The notes under the pieces were generated by a model. It saw only the letters and a list, made by a program, of their open reading frames with translations. It ran no database searches and was not told the origin of the DNA. Below, piece by piece: positions 14,709-24,164 of a stretch of 64,000 bases of DNA. The stretch is taken from positions 149,469-213,468 of the forward strand of contig NZ_LGCN01000132.1 of the NCBI RefSeq assembly GCF_001279005.1, in the 5' to 3' direction. The position numbers and the translations under genes were made by a program. Numbering within the stretch: position 1 is the stretch's first letter; each line of letters starts with the position of its first letter. The DNA comes from Streptomyces caelestis. GTDB lineage: Bacteria; Actinomycetota; Actinomycetes; Streptomycetales; Streptomycetaceae.

Positions 14709-14987
14709 ATGGGCATCATCGCTTGGATCCTCATCGGCCTGCTCGCGGGCTTCATCGCCAAGGCCCTGATGCCGGGCAAGGACCCCGGCGGCGTCATCAT
14801 CACCATGCTCATCGGCATCGCGGGCGGTCTCCTCGGCGGCTGGCTCGGCAAGGTGATCTTCGGCGTCGACTCCATCGACGGCTTCTTCGACCTGTCCACC
14901 TGGATCGCCGCCATCGTCGGCTCCGTCATCCTGCTCGCCCTCTACCGCCTGATCACCGGCAACCGCCACTCCCACCGTCACGCCTGA
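14709..14987 (+). CDS. GlsB/YeaQ/YmgE family stress-response membrane protein
   Basis: 92 residues, three hydrophobic segments: IIAWILIGLLAGFIAKALMPG, then ITMLIGIAGGLLGGWLGK and a final span. This is the complete transglycosylase-associated (PF04226) small protein family, size as expected. Members are general-stress induced and of unknown biochemical activity. Start ATG 14709 has AGGAG upstream. It is followed by a strong hairpin terminator and is monocistronic. The C-terminal tail is His-rich (NRHSHRHA). Confidence 0.92.
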   Translation: MGIIAWILIGLLAGFIAKALMPGKDPGGVIITMLIGIAGGLLGGWLGKVIFGVDSIDGFFDLSTWIAAIVGSVILLALYRLITGNRHSHRHA

Positions 14988-15007
14988 TCCGGCACCCCAC
15001 CCGTACG

Positions 15008-15041
15008 AACGGCCCCTCGTCGCATGCGACGGGGGGCCGTT
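15008..15041 (+). terminator. terminator after the GlsB-family gene
   Basis: A 17-bp stem with one G-T pair and essentially no loop, centred on GCATGC, 20 bases after the stop codon, followed by TCCCCTT. Confidence 0.8.
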
Positions 15042-15250
15042 CCCCTTCCGGTCCGGGAGTCCGGCCGGGATCCGCGTCCACGGTCGGCGCCTCGGCGGGC
15101 GCGCCGTCATCGGCGGCGCCGGCGCCACCGGACTCGCCCCGCACGGCGGCGTCGTACGGAATCCGTCCGCCGCCGTCAGCGGCGAGGCCGCCGGCGCCGC
15201 GCGGCCTCGCCCGCACGAGGACCACTCGTCGGCTTCCGGGGCGGCGGCGG

Positions 15251-16609
<1,359 letters not shown>

Positions 16610-16864
16610 GTAAGTCCTTTCGGGATCGGGGGATTCGGCACGTGACGGCTCCCGCCGTCAGGCCGGCGACGAGGTGGCGTCGCGGCGGGGAACCGGCGAG
16701 GTGTCGGACCCGCCGCCGGTGCCCGGTCCGCCTCCGCGGGCCGAGGCGGCGCGTGCGGGAGGCAGGACGACGGCGCCGGTGGCCGCGGCTCGGATTCCGC
16801 GCATGGCTCCCGGTGCCCCCTTTCGGGGTGCGCGGGGCGGCGCCTCGGCGCGAGGGAAGCGCCT

Positions 16865-16885
16865 CACGTCTTAATTTAGAACGTG
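16865..16885. promoter_or_regulatory. 21-bp imperfect palindrome (CACGT...ACGTG)
   Basis: CACGT-nn-TAA-n-TTA-nn-ACGTG: eight of ten arm positions pair. It is AT-rich against a very GC-rich background, as expected for a transcription-factor site in this divergent region. Confidence 0.5.
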
Positions 16886-16918
16886 AGTTAAACCTTCTCG
16901 AGTCGGGACGTCAAGGGT

Positions 16919-16936
16919 TCGGACGGGCTCGTCCGA
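16919..16936. promoter_or_regulatory. inverted repeat TCGGACG-N4-CGTCCGA
   Basis: Perfect 7-bp arms with a 4-base centre about 110 bases before the GH55-like start. Candidate operator; no regulator gene lies beside it. Confidence 0.35.
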
Positions 16937-16989
16937 CTCTTGCCGCACCCCTTGACTCATCTGTTCCACGGATGAACCATTCAGCGGCG

Positions 16990-17003
16990 AGAGAGCGCTC
17001 CCA
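16990..17003. promoter_or_regulatory. CebR-like (LacI family) operator
   Basis: AGAGAGCGCTCCCA matches 12 of 14 positions of the cellobiose repressor box TGGGAGCGCTCCCA known from Streptomyces. It lies 43 bases before the GH55-like gene, downstream of a TTGACT hexamer, where a bound repressor would block transcription. This would tie the glucanase to beta-glucan-derived disaccharides. Confidence 0.55.
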
Positions 17004-17045
17004 CCACCCCACGCCGTTCACTTCCCGAACCAGGAGAGCCGCCCC

Positions 17046-18839
17046 ATGACGTCCGACTCCCCGTCGTCCTCCCGGCCACCGGCCATCGGCCGCCGCACCG
17101 TGCTCGGCGCCGCGGCCGCCGCCCCGGTCCTGGCCGGACTGCCCTCGGCGGCCTTCGCCGCGCCGTCGGTGAAACGCGGGAAACCGCGCCGTCTGAAGGG
17201 CGGTGGCGATCTCGGTCCCGACGTGATCGTCTTCGACCCGTCCACGCCGGGCATCCAGGCCAGGCTCGACGAGGTGTTCGCCCGGCAGGAGTCGGCGCAG
17301 TTCGGCGCCGGCCGCTGCCAACTGCTGTTCAGGCCCGGCACGTACCACGGGCTCAACGCGCAGATCGGCTTCTACACCTCCGTCTCCGGGCTCGGCCTCT
17401 CCCCCGACGACACCACCATCCACGGTGACGTGACGGTCGACGCCGGCTGGTTCGACGGCAACGCCACGCAGAACTTCTGGCGTTCGGCGGAGAACCTGGC
17501 GCTGGTGCCGGTCAGCGGCACCAACCGGTGGGCGGTCGCGCAGGCCGCGCCGTTCCGCCGGATGCACGTGCGCGGCGGGCTCGACCTCGCCCCGTCCGGC
17601 TACGGCTGGGCGAGCGGCGGCTACATCGCCGACAGCCGCGTCGACGGCACGGTCGGGCCGTACTCGCAGCAGCAGTGGTACACCCGGGACAGCTCGGTCG
17701 GCGGCTGGACCAACGCCGTCTGGAACATGGTGTTCTCGGGCGTCGAGGGCGCTCCCGCGCAGAGCTTCCCGGACCCGCCGTACACCACGCTCGCCACGAC
17801 GCCGCTCTCCCGCGAGAAGCCCTTCCTGTACCTCGACGGCGACCGCTACCGCGTCTTCCTGCCCGCGCTGCGGAGGAACGCGCGGGGCGTCACCTGGGGC
17901 AACGGCACCCCGCGCGGCACCTCCCTGCCGCTGGAGCGCTTCTACGTCGCCAGGCCGGGCGACTCGGCGGCCACCCTCAACCGGGCGCTCGACCAGGGCC
18001 TGCACCTGCTGCTCACGCCGGGCGTCTACCACGTCGACCAGCCGGTCCGGGTGAACCGCCCCAACACGGTCGTCCTCGGCCTCGGCTACGCCACCCTGAT
18101 CCCCGACCACGGCGCCACCGCCCTGAAGGTCGCCGACGTCGACGGTGTACGCCTCGCCGGCTTCCTGATCGACGCCGGTCCGGTCACCTCCCGTACGCTG
18201 CTGGAGGTCGGCCCGGACGGGGCGCGCCGGGACCACTCCGCGAACCCCGTCACCGTGCAGGACGTCTTCATCCGGATCGGCGGGGCGGGACCCGGCAAGG
18301 CGACCACCGGCATGGTGGTCAACGCCCGGAACACCATCGTCGACCACACCTGGGTCTGGCGCGCCGACCACGGCGACGGCGTCGGCTGGGAGACCAACCG
18401 CTGCGACTACGGCGTCGTCGTCAACGGCCACGACGTGCTCGCCACCGGCCTGTTCGTCGAGCACTTCAACAAGTACGACGTGCAGTGGAACGGCGAACGC
18501 GGCCGCACGGTCTTCTTCCAGAACGAGAAGGCGTACGACGCCCCCGACCAGGCCGCGATCCAGAACGGCTCGATCAAGGGCTACGCGGCCTACAAGGTCG
18601 GCGACCATGTCACCACCCACGAGGGCTGGGGCATGGGCAGTTACTGCTACTACAACGTGAACCCGGGCATCGTCCAGCACCACGGCTTCGCCGCCCCGGA
18701 CCGTCCCGGCGTGCGCTTCCACGACCTGCTGGTCGTCTCGCTGAGCGGGCACGGCCAGTACGAGTGCGTCATCAACGACACCGGGGCCCCGACCTCGGGC
18801 AGCGACACCGTGCCGTCCAAGGTCGTGTCCTACCCCTGA
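17046..18839 (+). CDS. Tat-secreted GH55-like (exo-beta-1,3-glucanase-like) protein
   Basis: 597 residues. The N-terminus is a twin-arginine signal (IGRRTVLGAAAAAPVLAGLPSAAFA) with cleavage near residue 38. The mature part reads like Streptomyces GH55 beta-helix enzymes: FDPSTPGIQARLDEVFARQESAQFG, FRPGTYHGLNAQIGFYT, TPGVYHVDQPVRV, a second beta-helix half with WRADHGDGVGWETN, and HEGWGMGSYCYYNVNP near the end, a region that in GH55 holds catalytic acids. Relatives are sometimes labelled adenylyl cyclase, which this sequence does not support. Expected to release glucose or laminaribiose from beta-1,3-glucan outside the cell. Start ATG with GGAGAG 8 bases upstream. Confidence 0.82.
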   Translation: MTSDSPSSSRPPAIGRRTVLGAAAAAPVLAGLPSAAFAAPSVKRGKPRRLKGGGDLGPDVIVFDPSTPGIQARLDEVFARQESAQFGAGRCQLLFRPGTYHGLNAQIGFYTSVSGLGLSPDDTTIHGDVTVDAGWFDGNATQNFWRSAENLALVPVSGTNRWAVAQAAPFRRMHVRGGLDLAPSGYGWASGGYIADSRVDGTVGPYSQQQWYTRDSSVGGWTNAVWNMVFSGVEGAPAQSFPDPPYTTLATTPLSREKPFLYLDGDRYRVFLPALRRNARGVTWGNGTPRGTSLPLERFYVARPGDSAATLNRALDQGLHLLLTPGVYHVDQPVRVNRPNTVVLGLGYATLIPDHGATALKVADVDGVRLAGFLIDAGPVTSRTLLEVGPDGARRDHSANPVTVQDVFIRIGGAGPGKATTGMVVNARNTIVDHTWVWRADHGDGVGWETNRCDYGVVVNGHDVLATGLFVEHFNKYDVQWNGERGRTVFFQNEKAYDAPDQAAIQNGSIKGYAAYKVGDHVTTHEGWGMGSYCYYNVNPGIVQHHGFAAPDRPGVRFHDLLVVSLSGHGQYECVINDTGAPTSGSDTVPSKVVSYP

Positions 18840-18840
18840 C

Positions 18841-18897
18841 CCGGCGTACGGGCCCGCACCGGCCGCCGGCGTCGGCCGGGGCGGGCCCGTACGCCGG
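18841..18897. terminator. bidirectional terminator between GH55-like and EF-G genes
   Basis: Outer arms of 17 perfect base pairs (CCGGCGTACGGG... and its complement) enclose a second inner CCGGCC/GGCCGG stem. It begins two bases after the glucanase stop and serves the convergent EF-G gene too. Confidence 0.85.
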
Positions 18898-18955
18898 CGG
18901 GGGCGGCCCCTCCCGGCTCCGGTCGTGAAAGGGGCCGCCGTTCACGCCTTACCGC

Positions 18956-21001
18956 TCACCGCGCGGGGGCCGGTGCGGGGGCGTGGCCGGTGGGCCGGGT
19001 GGTGAAGGTGCCGCGGCCCTGGGTGCGGCTGCGCAACCGCGTGGCGTAGCCGAACAGTTCGGCCAGCGGCACGGTGGCGGTGACGACCGTCGCGCCGGCC
19101 CGGGTGACCGAACCGGTCACCCGGCCGCGCCGCGCGGCCAGATCGCCGAGCACCCCGCCCACCGCGTCCTCGGGCACGGTGACCGTGACCTCGGCGACCG
19201 GCTCCAGCAGGACCATCGCGCAGGCCCGCAGGGCGCCTCGCAGCCCGAACCGGCCGGCGGTGCGGAACGCGGTGTCCGAGGAGTCCTTCACATGGGTCGA
19301 CCCGTCGGTGAGCGTGACGCGGAGCCCGGTCACCGGGTGACCGCCCAACGGCCCCTCGGTCAGGGCGTCCCGGCAGCCGGCCTCGACCGCGCGGACGTAC
19401 TCCTGCGGCACGCGCCCGCCGACGACCGCCGAGCGGAACTCGAAGCCGGCGCCGGGCGCCGCCAGCGGCTCGACGTCCAGCACGACGTGGGCGAACTGGC
19501 CCGCCCCGCCGTCCTGTTTGACGTGCCGGTACACGAACCCGGACACCCCGCGCCCGACGGTCTCCCGGTGACTGACCCGGGGGCGGCCCATGGTGACGCC
19601 CACCCCCTGCTCACGCCGGATCTTCTCCACCGCGACCTCCAGGTGCAGCTCGCCCATGCCGGACAGCACCGTCTGACCGGTCTCCGGGTCGGTGCGCACG
19701 ACCAGCGAGGGGTCCTCCTCGGCGAGCCGCGCGAGTGCCGACGCCAGACGCCCGGTGTCCGTGCCCTTCAGCGCCTCGACCGCCACGGAGACGACCGGCT
19801 CGGCGACCCCCGGGGGCTCCAGGACGAGCGGGGCGTGCGGTGCGCACAGGGTGGAGCCGGGGCGGGCGGACCTGAGTCCGATCACGGCGACGATGTCCCC
19901 GGCGACGGCCCGCTCCAGTGGGGCGTGCCGGTCGGCCCGGACGCGCAGGATGCGGCCGATGCGCTCGGAGCGGCGCGCGGTGGCGTCCCACACGGTGTCT
20001 CCCTTCTCGATCGTTCCCGCGTACAGGCGCAGGTAGGTCAGCCGTCCGGTGGCGGTGGCGGTCACCTTGAACGCGAGGGCGGCGAGCGGCGCCGCCGGGT
20101 CGGCGGACCGCCGCTGCTCGGTGCCGTCGTCCTCACGCGTACCGCGTACCGGCGGCACGTCGAGGGGTGACGGCAGGTAGGCGAGTACGGCGTCCAGCAG
20201 GGGTTCGACGCCGCGGTCGCGGTAGGCGGAGCCGCACAGGACGACGACGGCGTCACCGTCGCGGGTCAGGTCCCGCAGGGCGGCGGTGAGCGTGCCGGCG
20301 TCGAGCGCACCCGTGGCGCAGAACTCCTCCAGCGCGCCCGGGTGCAGTTCGGCGACGGCTTCCTCCAGCAGCCGGCGCCGCCGGTGCGCCTCCTCCCGCA
20401 GGTCGTCCGGCACCGGTGCCGGATCGCGTGCCTCGCCCGCGTCGGTCCAGGTCAGGGCCCGCATGTGCAGCAGGTCGACGACGCCGGTGAAGGCGTCCTC
20501 CGCGCCGATCGGCAGCTGCACCGCCAGGGGTGCGGGGTGCAGCCGCTCCCGGATGGAGGCGACGGCGGCGTCCAGGTCGGCGCCGGCCCGGTCCATCTTG
20601 TTGACGAACGCGAGGCGCGGCACACCGTGCCGGTCCGCCTGCCGCCACACCGACTCGCTCTGCGGCTCCACGCCGGCGACCGCGTCGAACACGGCGACCG
20701 CGCCGTCGAGGACGCGCAGGGAGCGCTCCACCTCGTCGGCGAAGTCGACGTGGCCCGGGGTGTCGATGAGGTTGATCCGGTGACCGTCCCAGGCGCAGCT
20801 GACGGCGGCGGCGAAGATGGTGATGCCCCGGTCGCGTTCCTGCGGGTCGAAGTCGGTGACAGTGGTGCCGTCGTGCACCTCGCCGCGCTTGTGCGTGGTG
20901 CCGGTGGCGAACAGGATCCGTTCGGTGACGGTGGTCTTGCCGGCGTCGACGTGGGCGAGGATGCCCAGGTTGCGGACGGTGGCGAGGGGGTCGGTGCGCA
21001 T
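18956..21001 (-). CDS. fusA: elongation factor G paralogue
   Basis: 681 residues with full EF-G architecture: G1 AHVDAGKTT (about 16-24), switch I RGITI, G3 DTPGH, G4 NKMD, G5 CGSAY, domain [22 protein letters not shown], domain [12 protein letters not shown], domain [16 protein letters not shown] and domain [12 protein letters not shown]. It is about 20 residues shorter than housekeeping EF-G and ends in a Pro/Ala tail. It stands alone, without rpsL, rpsG or tuf, so it is a second copy like the FusB-type EF-G of other streptomycetes, not the principal translocase. Roles could be stress translation or drug tolerance; ribosomal-protection activity cannot be inferred from sequence alone. Confidence 0.9.
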   Translation of the reverse strand: MRTDPLATVRNLGILAHVDAGKTTVTERILFATGTTHKRGEVHDGTTVTDFDPQERDRGITIFAAAVSCAWDGHRINLIDTPGHVDFADEVERSLRVLDGAVAVFDAVAGVEPQSESVWRQADRHGVPRLAFVNKMDRAGADLDAAVASIRERLHPAPLAVQLPIGAEDAFTGVVDLLHMRALTWTDAGEARDPAPVPDDLREEAHRRRRLLEEAVAELHPGALEEFCATGALDAGTLTAALRDLTRDGDAVVVLCGSAYRDRGVEPLLDAVLAYLPSPLDVPPVRGTREDDGTEQRRSADPAAPLAALAFKVTATATGRLTYLRLYAGTIEKGDTVWDATARRSERIGRILRVRADRHAPLERAVAGDIVAVIGLRSARPGSTLCAPHAPLVLEPPGVAEPVVSVAVEALKGTDTGRLASALARLAEEDPSLVVRTDPETGQTVLSGMGELHLEVAVEKIRREQGVGVTMGRPRVSHRETVGRGVSGFVYRHVKQDGGAGQFAHVVLDVEPLAAPGAGFEFRSAVVGGRVPQEYVRAVEAGCRDALTEGPLGGHPVTGLRVTLTDGSTHVKDSSDTAFRTAGRFGLRGALRACAMVLLEPVAEVTVTVPEDAVGGVLGDLAARRGRVTGSVTRAGATVVTATVPLAELFGYATRLRSRTQGRGTFTTRPTGHAPAPAPAR

Positions 21002-21481
21002 GGCCCGTGGCCTTTCGGGTGTTCCGGGAAAGGGCGGCGCGATCTCCCCGGCGCACGGCCTCGGACGCCCCTGATGTGCCGGGCGTCGAGGATCAGATGT
21101 GCGTCGGGGGCGTCCGGTGCCGGCCGCGCAGCGGGCACCGGGCGGACCGGGACACCAGGATCACCACGGACCGACGGGACCGGGAACGGGGAGCGGCGGC
21201 AGCGGCGCGATCACGCACGGCCCGTCTCCCCCCACTGGTCATGGATGCGCGGCCCGACGGCGGGCGGCGTCTGTGCGATGAGTGTAGGGAGGGAGGGGAG
21301 GGCCGGGCCACGCAATATCGACGTCTCACATGGTGGTACGACGTTTCTGACCAGTGAGATGTCTGAGATCGTTGTACGGCCCACACGGTTCGCGCGGCCT
21401 CCCGCGAGGGAGAACGCGTGGCTCCGTGCGGGCGGCCGGTGTACGCCGCCGGTGACCGTTCCTCCCCGGAAAGACCGTGAA
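21002..21481. other. divergent intergenic region EF-G paralogue / MHS transporter
   Basis: 480 bases without a convincing gene. The stretch 21290-21400 is less GC-rich and contains CTCAC...GTGAG around a GGTGGTACGACG core, which may be the transporter promoter or operator. No strong -35/-10 pair stands out. Confidence 0.4.
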
Positions 21482-22888
21482 ATGCCCGCACCCACCACCA
21501 GTCCGGCCCCGGCACCCGTCAACTCTCGGTCCCGGGTCCTCATCGCGAGCCTCATCGGCACGACGATCGAGTTCTACGACTTCTACATCTACGCGACCGC
21601 CGCCGTCCTGGTCTTCCCCAAGCTCTTCTTCCCGAACAGCGACCCGACGACGGCGCTGCTGTCGTCCTTCGCGGTGTTCGGCGCCGCGATGGTCGCCCGC
21701 CCGATCGGCGCCGTGGTCTTCGGGCACCTCGGCGACCGGCTCGGCCGCAAGGGCACGCTGGTGGCGTCGCTCCTCACCATGGGCATCGCCACCTTCCTCA
21801 TCGGCGTGCTGCCCACCTACGCGCAGGCCGGCTGGGCCGCCACCGCACTGCTGGTGCTGATGCGGCTCGCGCAGGGCTTCGCGCTCGGCGGCGAGTGGAG
21901 CGGCGCGGCCCTGGTCGCCACCGAGAACGCCCCGAAGGGCAAGCGCGCCCTCTACGGCACGTTCCCGCAGCTGGGCGCCCCGCTCGGCTTCATCATCGGC
22001 AACGGGCTCTTCCTGATCATCGGCGCGCTGCTGCCGTCCACGGCGGGCGCCGACCCGTCCCAGCCCTCGGACGCCTTCCTGAGCTGGGGCTGGCGCATCC
22101 CGTTCCTGTTCTCCGCGGTGATGGTCGCGATCGGCCTGTGGGTGCGCATGCGCCTGGTGGAGGCGCCGGTCTTCTCCAAGACCCGCGAGGCCGGGCTGGT
22201 GCGCAAGCTGCCGCTGGCCACCGTCTTCCGCAACCACTGGAGGCAACTGGTCCTCGGCACCTTCTTCATGCTGGCGACGTACGTGCTCTTCTACCTGATG
22301 ACCACGTTCTCGCTGAGCTACGGCCGCACCCCCGAGGACGCCGCCGTGCCCGGCCTGGGGTACGGCTACACCACCTTCGTCCTGATGATGATCTTCGGGG
22401 TGCTGTTCTTCGCCGCGTTCACCCTGGTCTCCGGCCCGCTCGCCGACAGGTACGGCCGGCGCGCCACGCTGATCGCGGTCACCGCCGGGATCCTGGTCTT
22501 CGGGCTGGTGTGGGTGCCGCTGATCGGCCTGGGCACGCTGGGCGTGGTGCTGTGGCTGGTGCTCGGCTTCACGCTGATGGGCATGACGTTCGGCCCGATG
22601 GGCGCGCTGCTGCCGGAGCTCTTCCCGACGAGCGTGCGCTACACGGGCTCCGGGATCTCCTACAACGTCAGCTCGATCCTCGGCGCGGCCGTCGCCCCGT
22701 TCATAGCGGTCGCCCTGTGGGAGGCCGGCGACGGCTCGCCGTGGCTGGTCGGCGTCTACCTCTCCTCGATGGCGCTGCTGACCCTGGTCGCGCTGCTGCT
22801 GGGCAAGGAGACGAAGGACGTCGGGCTCGACGAGGGCGAGGCCGTCGACGCCTCCGGCCGGGACGAGGCCCCCGCCACGACCTCCTGA
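21482..22888 (+). CDS. MHS family MFS metabolite:H+ symporter
   Basis: 468 residues, 12 hydrophobic spans. The first span SLIGTTIEFYDFYIYATAAVLVFPKLFF is the hallmark of the metabolite:H+ symporter group (ShiA, ProP, KgtP relatives), with motif A GHLGDRLGRKGTL and the MRLAQGFALGGEWSGA signature. It imports an organic acid, osmolyte or aromatic compound into the cytoplasm; the substrate is not readable. Start ATG 21482 has only a weak GAAAGA ahead. A 19-bp terminator hairpin follows. Confidence 0.93.
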   Translation: MPAPTTSPAPAPVNSRSRVLIASLIGTTIEFYDFYIYATAAVLVFPKLFFPNSDPTTALLSSFAVFGAAMVARPIGAVVFGHLGDRLGRKGTLVASLLTMGIATFLIGVLPTYAQAGWAATALLVLMRLAQGFALGGEWSGAALVATENAPKGKRALYGTFPQLGAPLGFIIGNGLFLIIGALLPSTAGADPSQPSDAFLSWGWRIPFLFSAVMVAIGLWVRMRLVEAPVFSKTREAGLVRKLPLATVFRNHWRQLVLGTFFMLATYVLFYLMTTFSLSYGRTPEDAAVPGLGYGYTTFVLMMIFGVLFFAAFTLVSGPLADRYGRRATLIAVTAGILVFGLVWVPLIGLGTLGVVLWLVLGFTLMGMTFGPMGALLPELFPTSVRYTGSGISYNVSSILGAAVAPFIAVALWEAGDGSPWLVGVYLSSMALLTLVALLLGKETKDVGLDEGEAVDASGRDEAPATTS

Positions 22889-22901
22889 GCCGTCCCGCCC
22901 C

Positions 22902-22955
22902 CGCGCCGCGGCCCCCTTCCCTCCCCGTCCGGGAGCGGAAGGGGGCCGCGGCGCG
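22902..22955 (+). terminator. 19-bp perfect terminator after the MHS transporter gene
   Basis: Arms 22902-22920 and 22937-22955 are exact reverse complements; the 16-base loop can form its own small stem. Placed 13 bases after the stop codon. Confidence 0.9.
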
Positions 22956-23409
22956 TCCGCCCGGGCGGCATCGGCCGCGCACAGCCGACGGCGGCGCAGA
23001 CGGTGGCGCTCCGGCCGCGCCCCTGCGGACCGAAGCCGGCGCCGTCGGCGTCGACGCGGGGCCACGGAGCCTCCCGGCGGGCAGCCCCGCACGAGCCGTC
23101 GCGCGCGGCGGGGAAATCCCCACCCCTCCACCCCGGCCGAATCACGCCCGTCACGCGAAGAAAATAGGTCAGACGTTCAATTACCGACGCGCAGGAAATG
23201 ACAAGAATGGGGAATGCCGCCCCCAATGAGCACGCGTTACGCGCGCATCAACTTCCTGACCTTGTCCGAAAATAGTATGAGCAGTCGTGTACTATCGGTC
23301 GCCAGTTGGCCCATTTTCCGACAGCCAGCGGAGGACAGGCCGACAACGGGGGCATCTCGATGCACCCGCGCACTCTCTTCACGATCGTGAATACGACGGA
23401 GGGTCGCCG
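22956..23409 (+). other. long AT-richer leader region before the orphan regulator
   Basis: 450 bases without a gene. The part 23150-23400 is clearly less GC-rich than the surroundings and holds an ATAGTA-N12-TACTAT inverted repeat (23272-23295) and a CGCGTTACGCG-like element (about 23233). GGAGGG precedes the regulator ATG by six bases. This looks like a complex promoter region at the edge of the polyketide locus. Confidence 0.5.
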
Positions 23410-24075
23410 ATGTCATCGATTCGGATCTTGCTCATGGACACCGAACGGCTGGTCGCCGAAGGTTTCCGCAACCTACTGCAGAGTTTCAAGGAGTTCTCGG
23501 TGGTGGCCGTCACACACGACGAGGCCACCACACTGCGCCAACTACGGCGACATCATCCGCACCTCGTCGTGATGGGCCCGGGAGCGGGCGGAAACGGAGG
23601 CATGGACACCGCGAGGGCGATCCGCCGGAGCTCACGGCACGTCCGCATCATCGTCCTGGCGTCCAGCCGGCAGCCGATCCACATGCGCGAAGCCTTCGTG
23701 GCCGGCGCCAACGCCTACCTCTCGCGCGACATCGACGCCCAGGAACTGCGCGACACCCTGCTCACCGTGCACCGCGAAGGCGTCGCCCTGTCCGCCGCGG
23801 CCGCCGGGCAGGTCCTCGAACTCGTCTCCGGCGGACTGAGCCGCGACGCCTCACCCCTCGACCTGCTCACCCGGCGCGAACGGGAGATCCTCTTCCTGGT
23901 CGCGGACGACCAGGAGACCCACCACATCGCCGCCCGACTGGGCATCACCCCCAAGACCGTACGCAACTACCTCAGCCGCATCTACGCCAAACTGGGCACC
24001 CGCAACCGCCTCCAGACCGCCCTGTACGCCCTGCGCTGCCCGGACTTCCACCCGCAGTCGGTCGTCAAGACCTGA
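23410..24075 (+). CDS. LuxR-family response regulator lacking the phospho-acceptor Asp
   Basis: 221 residues. Residues 4-120 form a receiver-like domain and about 155-215 a LuxR HTH (LTRREREILFLVADDQETHHIAARLGITPKTVRNYLSRIYAKLGTRNR). The receiver keeps the acidic residue in LLMDTE but the position of the phosphorylated Asp reads VVMG, with Gly56 where Asp is expected, and the conserved Lys appears as Arg in YLSRDI. It therefore cannot work by normal phosphorylation and belongs to the atypical orphan regulators that often control antibiotic clusters. No histidine kinase is adjacent. It lies upstream of the exporter and opposite the polyketide operon, so a pathway-specific activator is likely. 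Confidence 0.9.
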   Translation: MSSIRILLMDTERLVAEGFRNLLQSFKEFSVVAVTHDEATTLRQLRRHHPHLVVMGPGAGGNGGMDTARAIRRSSRHVRIIVLASSRQPIHMREAFVAGANAYLSRDIDAQELRDTLLTVHREGVALSAAAAGQVLELVSGGLSRDASPLDLLTRREREILFLVADDQETHHIAARLGITPKTVRNYLSRIYAKLGTRNRLQTALYALRCPDFHPQSVVKT

Positions 24076-24100
24076 CCCCCTCTCCGTCCGCGCCCACCTC

Positions 24101-24144
24101 GGAGTCAATACGATACGCTACCTGTAGCGTATCGTATTGACTCC
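24101..24144. promoter_or_regulatory. perfect 44-bp palindrome (operator) before the polyketide exporter gene
   Basis: Two exact 20-bp arms flank CCTG; the right arm ends 20 bases before the exporter GTG. The arms contain repeated TACG/CGTA steps (AATACGATACGCTA). AT-rich arms, no T-tract and position over the promoter argue for an operator, probably for the TetR repressor encoded at 27160-27747; paired-dimer binding would need this length. It may double as a terminator for the regulator gene ending at 24075. Confidence 0.75.
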
Positions 24145-24164
24145 GGACTGGGAGGGGCGGCGTC

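Larger units (their letters stand above)
16610..17045. other. divergent regulatory region between GH1 and GH55-like genes
   Basis: 436 bases without a supported gene. It holds an inverted repeat TGACGG-N6-CCGTCA close to the GH1 start, the 21-bp palindrome at 16865-16885, the TCGGACG-N4-CGTCCGA repeat at 16919-16936, a TTGACT -35-like hexamer near 16952 and the CebR-like box at 16990-17003. Confidence 0.6.

Noticed and set aside
16658-16867. 69-codon minus-strand frame between GH1 and GH55-like genes
   Set aside because: No ribosome-binding site, no motif, and it covers the likely regulatory region.
17046-18839. Adenylyl cyclase label for the secreted protein
   Set aside because: No cyclase motif; Tat signal and beta-helix GH55 patterns are present throughout.
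24101-24144. The long palindrome as a simple terminator
   Set aside because: Arms are AT-rich and it overlaps the next promoter; true terminators in this window are GC-rich. A double role is not excluded.
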